DNA of 64,000 nucleotides, taken from NCBI GenBank assembly GCA_025331435.1, contig JAIWNI010000024.1, positions 248,001 through 312,000 on the forward strand. Reading direction: 5' to 3'. This document shows positions 46,379-58,005 of the stretch, one piece after another; the stretch's first letter is position 1, and every line of letters starts with the position of its first letter. Origin of the DNA: Choanephora cucurbitarum. Its lineage: Eukaryota; Mucoromycota; Mucoromycetes; Mucorales; Choanephoraceae. The notes under the pieces were generated by a model, which made no database searches, was not told the origin of the DNA, and was given only the letters and a program-made list of their open reading frames with translations. Made by a program: the position numbers and the translations under genes.

Positions 46379-48682
46379 ACTGTGGAAGATTTAAAAGAAT
46401 AAGAAAATAGAAAAAGGAGCGAGAAAAGAAAAAAAAAAAAAAGACTAAAACGAATACTTTTTTAAGCACTAAAAATAGCGACCTTCTTTTATTAGAACCG
46501 GGTAAAATCGCTCCTCGAAATGTGTTAGTTGTCTTGAGTCTTAAATCCACCTTACAACTGGCTTTGCCTTCAATAAAAAAAAAAAGTCATTTCCTCTTCT
46601 TGGCTTACGTCTATTGATATCATTTATAATGAGATGTGTACATGTCTGTTTATAAAATATCTCCTTTTTTCTCACTCTTTCTTTCTTTCTTTTTCTTGGC
46701 AATTCTATGATAAAGCTGACCTTCAAAGCTCAATCTTCTGCTTGTTCCAAATAGAGTGTCCATAGCTGTTTCACAAGCACCTCTGATCAATTTACCTTTG
46801 TTGTGGCCAATGACCTCTATACTGTTTATCTGGGGAGGAAATGCAATGAGCTGAGTTGGCCGCTCCTTGTGCTGCAACTACTTTAAAGTATTGAGCTAGC
46901 TATTAAAAAGCTTGATCTATAAAAGTAACTTGAAGGGCCGAAACTGATTTAATTCCTATAGTCTATGGTCCTTCGGGCAATATCGTTTAAACATCAGTTT
47001 TCTCGAAAGCAAGAAAAAAAAAAAAAGGATTGCTTTGACAGAAGCCTGCTAGATTTGTAAAGAAAAGCTCTTTGAGAAAAGCATATTAAAACTCCAAAAT
47101 TATACTATGTTTGAGTAGATTAATGGCTTTCAAGCTCTATTACTTCTTGTCTACAAGCATCAACCTAACAATCAAACGAGGACCAATTTTACTATTAGCC
47201 ATTAGACTGAAGCATAAATGAGAGTCTTCTTTTTCATGGCAATGAAGATGGCTTAGATCTGTCACTTTGACTAATAGTTTTTGCAAAAAGCAAGAAGCAA
47301 TGAGTTTTCGTGAGTTTGTCTTTGCTGCCTTTGTAGACTACTTGTGTTTATCAACAATATCAGCAATCAAGACAAGACGGATCCAACATGAAGATAGCAA
47401 AGTAGGAGTCATGAAATAATTGCATTTGAAAGCGACATCGGCAATGAATCCCTTAATACAATGTCATTGATCACTATTCAAGTACAGTGGCTGCTTGATT
47501 CAGGCTCAACTCTTTAAAACCATCATTGTTTCAAGCACTAGAGCACTCCTCCATAGAAGAGCATGCTTAACGTGAAAATTTAAGTCTTGAAATATGGACG
47601 ATCTCAAACAAAACGACTATTCTATATGAATATGATTATCTTGTAGGAGAGTAGTAACAACACTATTTTGTGGTTGTCAAGATAATCCAACACTTCTTAA
47701 TCTGATGTCTTTATAAAACAAGTTTTTGAAGAGTGTTTCATACAAGAAAAGAAAACTCTATATGTTCAATTTTCTCTGTTAAAGTACATGTATATAATAA
47801 TGATTCGTGTTCAATGATAGGGTAATACTCAGTTGGGAATAGTTTTATTCTTAGAGTGTAAAGTGTTTTAAACACCCAGGCTTCATTTGATGTAAGAAGC
47901 ACTATTTCTATAAAAGTACAAAACTCAGACCTATGAATATTCTTAACTAAAGCAAATTACACACATCAGAGCACTTTATCTCAAGCCTCTCGCACTTCTC
48001 ATGTTAGTCAAGTAGGAACTTAAAAAACCCAGTGTCTGGTTAAATGCCGTTCTTTCTAAAAACGGATGCTTGATTTGACAACTTAACTTTGTCATACAAC
48101 TTGTCTTTTTTGATCTATGCCCAATGACTTATTACCCATGATGCTTGCGAATGATGGTTTCATGTTCTAAAAGGGAAATAATTGCTTTGTTCACACAACG
48201 GCATGAACAGTTTGTAATGTTTTTTAAAATGTTGATGATTGGTTATTTGCCATATGGACAATGAAGTTCAGTGGTTGTGATATTACTTTAAGGCTACTGT
48301 CTATCTTTACGCACATTTTTTGTTTTTTTTTCCTTCTGGAATAGCCTTAATACACAGCCAATTGTTTTTTTTGTTCCTGAATACTAAGGCGAGAGGGGTT
48401 GATTGATCTCATATGTTGTAATCGCTATGTTAGTATCCTATTTCGTTTTTTACTGATATCCTTTTTCTTTTTAAGACAAAGATAATGATGACATCTATCT
48501 CCTTCTGTTCTCCCCCCCTTTTTTTTAAAAAAAAATCTGAAAGAACATCTCTTCTTCAGGGTCTGTTTCTCGATTGCCCCCCCCCCCCCTTTTCTATGAA
48601 GTGTCATGACTCATCATGAGAAATGTTTCCTTTTCTAGACCATACATCATTAAAAAAAATAGTTTATTTGAAAAAAGAAACA
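46379..48682. other. gene-poor interval with one coding-like relict
   Basis: 2.3 kb without a supported gene. On the minus strand, 46650-46877 holds an open frame with protein-like composition (GKLIRGACETAMDTLF, RRLSFEGQLYHRIAKKKK), preceded in another frame by YFKVVAAQGAANSAHC. I could not join them into a gene and do not recognise them; they may be remnants. The remainder is AT-rich. A pure C run occurs near 48578-48590. Confidence 0.4.
48577..48591. repeat. poly-C homopolymer
   Basis: An uninterrupted run of about a dozen C bases in an otherwise AT-rich interval, about 90 bp beyond the stop of the SLC45-type transporter. Exact length should be treated with caution because homopolymers are error-prone. 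Confidence 0.7.
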
Positions 48683-50600
48683 TTAATCTTTCTTGACACG
48701 TACAATATAACGACTGACGACAGAAGCCAATAAGGCCATAAGACCACCAAAGGTCAAGACAATGGCCACATTCGATTGACCTTCACTTGGTCCACTTGAA
48801 GCAGCAAAGATGATGGAAGAAATGATGGCTACTGCAAACTGAGGAAACACAATATACATGTTATGTACACCCAAGATCATGCCGGCATCGAAATCATCTC
48901 CTTTCTGCTGATCTTCAGCTGGCACAGGTGTCTTCTTTCGGCGTTCATCTTCAAAACTGACGTATTCACCCACCAGAGAGAAAGGAATCCAGAGTACAAT
49001 GGCCCATGGAATACCCATGACAGCCAAGATGACGGTGGCAGTGGTGACAGACCGAATGAACCAGGTCGACAGCAGACAGGCAGCAATGATCAGCTGAGAA
49101 CAGGTGTAGACATTCAAAAGTGATAGCCACCAGGTCGATTGGAACCGCATGACAAGTGCTGGAATGACCATACCGGCAATGACAGAGACGACTGAGTTAC
49201 ATAACAACGCAAAAGACCCAGCGCGAGTACCTTCGGCCCAGTCATCATCACCCGGTAAAGCAGGGTGTGATGCAAAATAGAGGTCTGAAACCCATTGTGT
49301 ACTAAAATAAGCATGTCAGGTGCTATAGTGCTTTTTTGTTGCTATCTCATTTACCTGTAGAACAAATAAGGAAACCAACCCATCCAGGCAAAGAATTGAG
49401 TATTACAGAGTGATTGAATGGGCTTAGGCAAGAAACGGAAGGCTCTCCAGATGTACTGAAGGGTATGATGCCAAGAACTAATGTACTGTGTTAGAAGAGT
49501 GTAGGATCTCATCCCATTCTGGCCACTTACATGTCCTCTTGTTCTTCTGTTTCCACATAAGGTGTTTCCTTGACAACAAAGCAAGTGACACCCAATGTAA
49601 GGACAAACACAAGCATGGCTACAATACAGAACACCTTGATCTGAGAATCACCAAGCCAAGGACAATACTTGACCAAATCGACAAAACCAACAAAATAACC
49701 AATGACCATGGCTGAGTTACTCATACGAGCACTCCAGGCGTTTGCAAATTCCTGCTGCCAAAGAGGAGGAATGTCTAAAATTAATGCACGACAGATGGCC
49801 TGGACTGCATTTAAAGTAAAATCAAGGAAATAAAAGGCCGATACAGCCACAACAATAGCAAAGAGGCGAGCCTTCATTTTCAAATAAATACATATTTAGA
49901 ATCAATAACAATCAACAGCAAAGACCTACTTTACCATCTGTTCAAATTGGTCTACTGGATAGAAAGAACGAGCCATAAACGCACCACATTCTTTAGCATA
50001 AGCAACACCCACCATGGATATACAGGTCAGGATACCAGCACCTACAATAAAAGGTCGACGTTTACCAAAACGAGAAGTACATTTGTCACTGAATGCACCA
50101 ATCAACTAATAAGAAGTAACTAAGTAACTTGTTCAGTACTATCATTCACCTTACTTACAGGTTGTACAAGTAAGCCGGAAAGTGGCCCGGCCAACCAGAC
50201 CAAAGCCGTCAGTTCTTTTGATAAATCAAGTGATAACAGATAGGGTGTACCATAACTATTTAGACAGAATTAAGCAACACAGAAATGATATCACTGATAG
50301 GTTTTACTCACGATAATTCTACTGTCCCTGAATTTGAAAATATCAACATAAATCCAAAAAAAATAATAATAATAACTTACATGTAAATTGTACACCAGCC
50401 ATACAAATAGTTAAGCCTAATATCTGCATTAAAGTAAGACCTGTTTCTCTTGAAACATTCTCAGTAGAAGGAGCATCAGCAATGGTACCAATACTATGGT
50501 AAGTGGAAGGATCAAAAGAAGATCTTCTTCTTCTTGCCTTTGGTCTCGAGACAGGTGGTTTCTGTTGTTGTATAAGTGGAGAATGTTCACTGGGTGCCAT
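48683..50600 (-). CDS. SLC45/sucrose-carrier-type sugar:proton symporter (MFS, GPH family)
   Basis: Seven exons (50381-50600, 50322-50337, 50159-50255, 49935-50105, 49531-49871, 49355-49477, 48683-49301) give 528 aa with about 12 TM helices. A cytosolic N-terminus contains LIQQQ and basic RPKARRRRSS. Family landmarks: MAGVQFTWTVELSYGTPYL in TM1, VWLAGPLSGLLVQPLIGAFSD in TM2, the loop SRFGKRRPFIVGAG, NAVQAICRALILD, and later WMGWFPYLFYRSTQWVSDLY. These match plant SUT, animal SLC45 and S. pombe Sut1, which import sucrose or maltose with protons. Exon 2 is only 16 nt and encodes the core of the TM1 motif, so skipping would shift the frame. Substrate is inferred. Confidence 0.9.
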
Positions 50601-50889
50601 TCTTGTTGTCTATTTGAAAATAATACAAAATTATAAAAAAAGAGGAAAAGGCTCTAAAGATAACCTTTTATTTATAATAAAATAATGCTATCATCTGATA
50701 TGATAGAAGAAGAGGGGGGGCATGAAAGGGAAACTTTACCCCAGATTGTTCATTAAACTAAAGAACCAATCATGATCCCAACACTTTTTCTCCTTTTCCT
50801 CCTATTACTCTCCTTTAAGACAGTTTTGTTTGATATTCTCTTTTTCTACACACACACACACACATAATATTTTTTTTTATTTGACTGTA

Positions 50890-52544
50890 TTAAGCAACCA
50901 CTTCATTTGAGGCGCTTTGTTGTTCACGTCTCTTAATAGTGGTGGCAAGTACTTGTGATCGGAAAGAAAGACCCTTTGTACGTTCAATCACTTGTTGGTA
51001 TACAGATGTGATTGGTGTGTTCATGATGACAGTGTTCTACAAAATAATAGTTGATAATCTGATTCTCACATAACAACACACACTTTACCTCTTCAAAATC
51101 AATCTTGGCATCAACGCGTGTATCTCTAATCAAGTTGACAATCCATTTTTCACCTTCTTCTTGAGACAGGTTTAATCTCTGTGACATTTGCCTATCATGG
51201 ACAATTAGAAAAGGAAATCTCTAAATACTATGACTTACTCGATATCGATCTTTTGATGGATTCTACAGTATGTCTCGGAAATGAATTGTCTGGCACTTTC
51301 CATGAAATCTTCATGGGTAGCAGCCAAGAAGAAGTCATTGCTCAAGACATCTTCACATTCCTTCAACTTCTTTTGAGCACCTTCGAAATCAAAACGAACA
51401 AAGAGTGCTGCAACAAATTCAGTGACAGGATCTTGGTATTCGTATACTTCTTGTTCAATAATCTTGACCAATTCCTTCATCTGGTTCTTTCTACGCTTGT
51501 TGGTGACAACAGCTGTGGCGAGGTAACGCAAGATCCAAGGACAAGATGTCTGGATTGTGTTGATGTACTGAGGTGTAAGGAACATATCGACAATGCCATC
51601 ACGGCCCTTGGGATGGTTAAAGAACACAAACAAGGACCAGTGAAGAAGCCAGGTGCGTTGTTGAAGTTGTTGTACAGGTGAAGTGAAGTTCTAGTAGAAC
51701 ATCAGTATCTTTGTTGTTTTTCTTTATAGAATTGCTTATACCTTTTGATCGATAGCTTCTCTTAACTTTTGCATTTCTTCTAATGCAGCATCCCAGTTAC
51801 CAGTCAAGATTTCAGCAGCCATTTTACCCCAAGTGGCAGAAAGAGAACGTTCAGCATCAGTAGACTATAGTCTGGTTAGTCTAATAGAGTCATCAATAAC
51901 AAAAACTTACCAAGACACGGTAATGGTAAAGATAATCAGCTGCACCTCCATAATCACCACAGTTGTATTGGAATTGACCGAATTCGTACAAAATGTTGAT
52001 AGAGTCATCCGTAAACTAGGGAAAAATGACATCAGTTAGCCTGAATATAGATGATCAAGCTTTCGTTTACCTTGTAGTTATCCTTTAAATATTGCAAGTT
52101 TTGAGCCTTATCTTGACGAAGAGCAGCAATCACTTCAGGCTTTTCAAGTACATTCATGACCTGTTGAGCCTTGGCTCTCAATTCTTCCATTTGAGACAAG
52201 ACCTTTTCTCTCTTTTCAGCAAATTCTTTTTTTTTTTTTTAAAGATGTTAATAGTACACTCTAGAAAGCCATGTGCTATCATACCCTTAGGTGTTTCTTC
52301 TGTCTTGTGAAGCTTCTTGTATAAATCAAGAACAAAGTCAACCATGTTGGAGTTCTTGAATAAATCGTATTTGGCTTTAAGCAAGTCATCAAGAACATAA
52401 ATCTTTCATGAAGAGTCAGTAAGCGTTTCAAGCGTTGTCAGATGACGTTACCTCCTTCACTTCCAAGAATTCCAAAAGAGGAAATACAAGGTGGCGATCC
52501 AAGAAGGGGATCATTCTTAAGGTCAAATCCTGAGCAGCTGCCAT
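50890..52544 (-). CDS. translation initiation factor eIF3 subunit e (INT6)
   Basis: Eight exons starting at 52544 (first exon 52452-52544, then about 52285-52402, 52071-52225, 51911-52015, 51742-51864, 51239-51690, about 51088-51210, 50890 to about 51038), roughly 430 aa. eIF3e is a PCI-domain subunit of eIF3 that contacts the 40S ribosome. Landmarks: [110 protein letters not shown], and the winged-helix end [24 protein letters not shown] and [15 protein letters not shown]. It contains no unusual insertion and is plausibly essential. Some internal exon edges are approximate to one or two bases. Confidence 0.94.
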
Positions 52545-54364
52545 CTTTGAATATCGTATTCTGACCTCAACAAAGTTGGAAAAAAAATAAAACCAAAAAA
52601 AAAAAAGTAAAGCTAAAAATTTTTACCTTGGAAAGGCAGTCATTAGAGTCGTATAGTAGTAGTAATAGTAGTAAGTATATCGGGGTTTTAAAGAGACGCT
52701 TAAGCTATACTGTCAATCACTCGAGCATCATGAGCTTACTTTGGAGTGTATTCAGAGAGCTAGAGTGTTAAGTCATAGGATAATAAACTGAGTGGTTGAA
52801 CCTATTGGCTATAGGATAAGCTTCAGAAAGAAGGGTTCAACAAGTAGAAGGTACATGATGTACTCGCTTTAAAGCTATTTGTTGCAATGATCTTAGTCTC
52901 TTAAGAAAGAAAAGTATCTCAACAGTCTATTTCTTGCCTTTGATTTATGACCATACGCAACACAGAGTATATCCACTGCAAAAGATGGTTTGTTGGTCCA
53001 CGATATTATGTGTTTGAACATAAGTCTTCCTGATACTGATTGTGAACATAACAAACAGTGAATATCAGACACAATCTAGATAGGGTATGTTCTTGAATCA
53101 AAGCCAGCTGCATGAACAAGACTGTAAACAAAGTGATTCTAGTAGAAGGTTAAAAGATCTTGACAAAGTAGCCTTCATTGAGATTCCATTTCAGGAACAC
53201 CCGAGGCTCATCAAGTAAGATACCACCTCTTTCCTTTTGTTCAACACTCGTTATTCCTATAGATCACAGAAAAAGATGCCTTAAGCAGTAAGAAATCATA
53301 GTTCTGAGTCATGCTATTTACCTGTGATCAATACAACTCATCTTTTAGCCCTGAATTATAGCAACTTTTTGTTTCAAGGAGAGAAATCATGTTTCCAAAC
53401 CTTGATCTAACCCCAAAAAGAAAGAAAAAGAAAGAGAATGACCTTCTATCCATGTCTCAGTGACTTTTGGCCTCTACTTTATTCATTCTCTTAAAGCGTA
53501 TCTCTTTTTGTACAACAGAGGATCAACTTGGCTTCATAGAAACAAGAGGCCATTGTTGACATTGTCTTAATTTGGTTAACGCATAACTTTTATCTCAAAA
53601 AGTTAATTTTAATGAATGACCGATTGGCCAATGCAAGTCAAAACTCTATTTGTCACACTCATTACTCTCTCTTGTCTGTCATTATCTATAGACTTTTAGT
53701 ACAAAGAGAATTTGCTTAGTCAAGTAGTTAATCATCCAAGACACATGAGTAAGGATGTATGTTGTTCTGATAGTTTGCATACATAAGCCTATGCATTTAG
53801 TTCAAACAACTTTATCTAAGGGATTACTAAAATGAGTCTATTCTAGATGTTTCGATTACATACTATTTCATATCTAAAGAAGTCTTCATATAAAGGGCAA
53901 CTTGTCTGATAGTGAGTCTAGTGAGAGGGAGTTGCATAAGATATGCCTGTATCTTCCGCTTACCATCTGACTTTTTTTTTTTTAATAATCAAGCCTCTCT
54001 CTTTCTTTCTTTCTTTTCTCTACTTTCTTCTTGATCGTATAAGACAACCTAGCCCTATTCAAAAGCAATACAGTATATATGTGTGTGTAGATGGATGCTA
54101 GAACTCAATACAAAGCTGAGTTTATTGAATCCATTGCTTTATACAGCATAAAATACCTTTTTGACAGTAATGCTTTCTTATATACGAGAATACGCTTCAT
54201 AATTCTCTCTCTTTCTCTTTTTCTTATGTTTTCTTTTTTCAACCTATATTAAAAAAGAAGGGCTGGGATGGTATCACCTTCTAAATAGGGTAATGCTATT
54301 ATTTATTATTTACTGGAATAAGCGATGTTATTAAAAGGGGGGGGGTATCATCTTTAAATTATGT
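52545..54364. other. gene-free interval
   Basis: 1.8 kb between the eIF3e start and the RhoGAP stop. The first 100-150 bp should contain the eIF3e promoter. A short TAGTAGTAGTAATAGTAGTAAG repeat-like stretch lies near 52656-52675, and CT-rich tracts lie near 53995-54020 and 54204-54222. No open frame of interest. Confidence 0.5.
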
Positions 54365-55715
54365 TTATACAAATTTCGATTCATTTGTTGTCAGACTACT
54401 GAGACTGATAGAGGATTGAGATAGATAACTGGATGAGAGAGATGAATGAACAATCATCGAATGTCTCTTTTGTTCAACACTCTCTTCCTGTGGACAAGAT
54501 CGCTTACTGTTCTGTCGTAGTGATTTAGGGTTGGTTCTCAAGACAACTACCTTGTAGAGTTCTTCATGGTTACAAGAAGAATTCGGTCGTTTAGGTATAT
54601 GTTGAGGAGGTGCGACATCTAAAATCAACTCAGACTGACTGGTGAATGGTACTATATTGTTCCGATTCGGGTGCGACATCTCTTTCAGATAGACAGGAGG
54701 ATGGCAAGGTACTGTATTACGACCAGGTGGTGTGATGACATTGTCTCGAATGATAGCCTGTTTCCAGATAGAGAGTAATGTATCGCTGTATTCAATCAAG
54801 AGTGTCCAGATCTTGGTCCATTTGGCATTGGTCTCCATAAACAGGCCCATGTCATTCATCAGTTTGAGTCTAGAATGCTTTTTCCAAGAGGGAATCTCTT
54901 TTAGGTTCTGTTCAAGTCCTGTGCAGACAGGTGCCAATACTACTGCCAGTGCTTCAGGATTCATCATGTTGATACTGGCATGTGCTTGAATGTTGGAAGA
55001 GAGGATGATGATATAGTAGATAAGATGAAAATGTTCTCGGGGTAACTGTTGGATCATGGAGGCTAATGTGTGAATGGTGGATTCATCTGAAAAGGATTCA
55101 TCTTGATAAAAGAATAAGTTCAAGATCATCTTCATTATGATCATCATTACTTACCATAGAACTGAAGGAATTTCTCATGAGAGGCAATTGGAATAGCAGG
55201 ATCAGGTAACTGTCTTAGGAACTTTTTAACAACACCTGTGATAGCATGAATATCATACTGTCTTAAATCCAAATATTTGCCATAGGTGGGGGGTGCATCA
55301 AAATCAATCAAGAGATGTTCTACTTCAGGTGCAGCACCTGATAATCGAAATATACCTTCTGTCTGTAGACCTAAAGGATGAAGGGTCAATTAACCATCCT
55401 ATTATTATTTAATTATTCTATTTTACCTCGCTTTAAAATCTCTTCAAAACATCGATAAACAGGATCAGGTACTGTTAATCCATATTCAAAACTAGTTGAA
55501 CCACATAAACTAGCTGACTTGAGAGGTGCACCAAAGATACCTCTGGTAATCAATGGTCCTATCTATTGTTTTAGATCATCTTGTTTAGTGTAGTGCTCAT
55601 GTTTACCTTTTCTGTTATTATAGCCCATGCTATTGAGGAAATGATGTTTACCACTCTGAAGAAAAGTAAATAGATTCCTTTGTCTCTTCTTTTCAGTTAT
55701 ATCATTACAAATCAT
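54365..55715 (-). CDS. RhoGAP-domain protein
   Basis: Four exons (55607-55715, 55427-55558, 55155-55370, 54365-55101) give 397 aa. The RhoGAP domain spans about 40-240: FGAPLKSA, VPDPVYRCFEEILKRGLQTEGIFRLSGAAPEVE with the catalytic Arg finger in GIFRLSG, TGVVKKFLRQLPDPAIP, then HLIYYIIILSSNIQAHASIN and MNPEALAVVLAP. It would switch off a Rho/Rac/Cdc42 GTPase. The C-terminal 130 residues are Ser-rich and poorly conserved-looking. It lacks any PH, BAR or SH2 domain in the model; an upstream exon before 55715 cannot be excluded because an AG follows a long T-tract just before the ATG. Confidence 0.88.
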
Positions 55716-56210
55716 ACTGTTTTTAAAAAAAAGGGTAGGGCAAAATGAAAAAAAAAAAGAGAGAAAGAAATTAAAATAAAAAAAAAAGAGCAAAGAAAAA
55801 AGAAAAGATCGGTGTTTAAATAATGCAACTTATGCAAAGTTTAGAAAAGTTATGAGATGATGAAATGGATAGATTGACTTAACAGTAGCACAACTATCAA
55901 AATAAGCTTTCTTTTTCTGTCATTTAAAGAATGATATAAGGTTTATGTCCTCAACATCATGATGATCTAAGGCGAATCAGTATCAATTTTAGTTGATATT
56001 GTTCATTGCATCTCTAAAGCTAAATGACGCTATAGAGTGTATGGATTGAAATTGGTGAATTACATCATTCGATAAGCGTGTTTATATCTGAAGTTACATG
56101 TTTGTTTTTAAAAAAGGGGGAGAACGACTTGATTAAATTGTGACTTTGTAAAGGAGTACTACATAAGGCATTCTTCATTCTTTCTATGATTCTCTCTCTC
56201 TCTTTTTCTT
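55716..56210. promoter_or_regulatory. divergent promoter region, RhoGAP / MCFD2-like
   Basis: 495 bp between two genes transcribed apart. It contains A-rich runs next to the RhoGAP side and a CTCTCTCTCTCTTTTTCTT pyrimidine tract immediately before the MCFD2-like ATG. No coding potential. Confidence 0.45.
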
Positions 56211-56729
56211 ATGCGTGTCTTTTGGATTCTTTTGGTCTTCTTTTCATTTGTCTATGCTGGTTCACATAAGGTGGATAAACATACATCTAATTATGGTGAT
56301 GACCACAACAGGGAGTAAGCAGGTAGATGACAAGGTGGACAACTCTATTCACATCATTTTCTCCTTTTTAGACACATTCAAGAACATCTAAAGACATTGA
56401 ACAAAGGCAATGAGAGTCTTGAACTCAGTGAGGATGATACCATCTTCTATCTGTTTGTCATTCATGATCTGAATGGAGATGGATTCCTGGATGGACATGA
56501 ACTGAGAGTGGCCATGAGTGATTTTGACCATGAAGACAATAAGAATACCGAATTTGAACTTTCATTAGAAGAAGTGACTGAGATGATTGATCATGTATTG
56601 GCAGAAGATGATACAAATGGAGAGTAAGTGATTGGTTAGATCAAATTACAGATTGACTCATGTTATTCTACCTACAGTGGCTTGATTTCATGGTCAGAAT
56701 ATCTTGAAAGTCAATTATACCATGAATAG
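56211..56729 (+). CDS. MCFD2-like secretory EF-hand protein
   Basis: Three exons (56211-56314, 56372-56623, 56678-56729) give 135 aa. It has a signal peptide (VFWILLVFFSFVYA) and, after a short linker, HIQEHLKTLNKGNESLELSEDD, matching the entry of MCFD2. Two EF-hands follow: loop 1 DLNGDGFLDGHE and loop 2 DDTNGDGLISWSE, the latter interrupted by the second intron. MCFD2 is the calcium-binding partner of the lectin ERGIC-53 in ER-to-Golgi export of glycoproteins. Length and EF-hand spacing fit that family, including the acidic insert between the hands. A generic secreted EF-hand protein is the alternative. Confidence 0.8.
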
Positions 56730-56872
56730 AGAGAGAGAGAGAAGATCGGTATTTTAAAACAATAGATACCCCTTTTTATAGCCAATCAGAAAAAAAATTT
56801 TTTATATAAAGTTTTTTTTTTTTTCATCTTGACAACTTCCCCCTTTTTTTATTTTACTTTATTTTCATTCTT

Positions 56873-57938
56873 ATGGAGGCCTTAAAGCATCTTCATTTCA
56901 CTCCCGAGACACCTTTTGGTTTGCCACTCTACCCTATTTTCGAAAAGGCCTTTGAGGCTGTTGTCGGTCAACCTGCTTCTGAATTCAGGTACGTGCCTGG
57001 TGTCACTCCTCTTTCTACTGTGAACGAAGGTAAGTCCCTCTCTCTCATCTGGTCATCTAGTACTCATGAGTGTTATAGTGACTATCACATGTATTACCTA
57101 TTTCATTACTATCTTTGGTGGTCGTTATTTGATGACCAACATGCCTGCCTTTAAGCTTAAAGTACCCTTTATGATCCATAATATCTTGTTAACCTTGGTC
57201 TCTGCTATCCTCTTGGTCTTGATGGTAGAACAAATCTTCCCTATCTTGTACCGTCAAGGTTTCTTGGCTGCCATTTGTGCTCAAACTACCTGGACTCAAC
57301 CCTTGGAATTACTTTATTATCTCAACTACCTTGTCAAATACTGGGAATTGATCGATACTCTCTTTTTGGTCTTGAAAAAGAAGAATTTAGGTAAGAATAT
57401 AGAAAAAAAGGAAGGAAGTGTGTATGACTGACAATCGATAAGAATTCCTTCATTATTATCATCATTCTTTAACTATGGTTCTCTGTTTCACACAACTGAA
57501 TGGTCGTACTTCTGTGGTAAGATTTTCATGTGAAATAATAGAATTTAACTGACTTTTGATTGATAGTCTTGGGTTCCCATCGTTCTGAATTTGACTGTCC
57601 ATGTCTTGATGTATTACTACTATTTCCGTACTGCTGCTGGTGCTAAGATCTGGTGGAAGAAGTACTTGACTACCCTTCAGATCACTCAATTCATCATTGA
57701 TCTCTTTGTCATCTATTTCTGTACCTACACTTATTTCACTTTCACTTACTGGCCTCACTTACCTAACAAGGGTAGTTGTGCTGGTACTGAAACATCAGCC
57801 ATCTTTGGTTGTGCTCTCTTGTCTTCTTACCTTGTTCTCTTTATTAACTTTTACCGTATTACCTATCAAGCCAAGAAGAAGGCTGCTCTTAAACAAAAGC
57901 AACAAGAAAATGCTAGACCTAAATCAAAGAAGGTCTAA
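56873..57938 (+). CDS. ELO-family very-long-chain fatty acid elongase
   Basis: Four exons (56873-57029, 57079-57390, 57443-57516, 57567-57938) give 304 aa. The ketoacyl-CoA synthase of the ER elongation cycle. Landmarks: MPAFKLKVPFMIHN, KYWELIDTLFLVLKKKNL, the catalytic histidine box FLHYYHHSLTM (HxxHH, one exon), LNLTVHVLMYYYYF, TTLQITQFIIDL and a basic C-terminal ER-retention tail rich in Lys (KSKKV). The hydrophobic profile fits the usual 6-7 TM helices. The residues around the His box (H-Y-Y-H-H) place it with ELOs acting on saturated or monounsaturated substrates, by rough inference. Ends 67 bp from the convergent PC-esterase gene. Confidence 0.93.
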
Positions 57939-58005
57939 ATCCACTAATCCATCTTCACATGTAATTTTTTATTTCTAATATAATATATATATATAAAACA
58001 CGTGT

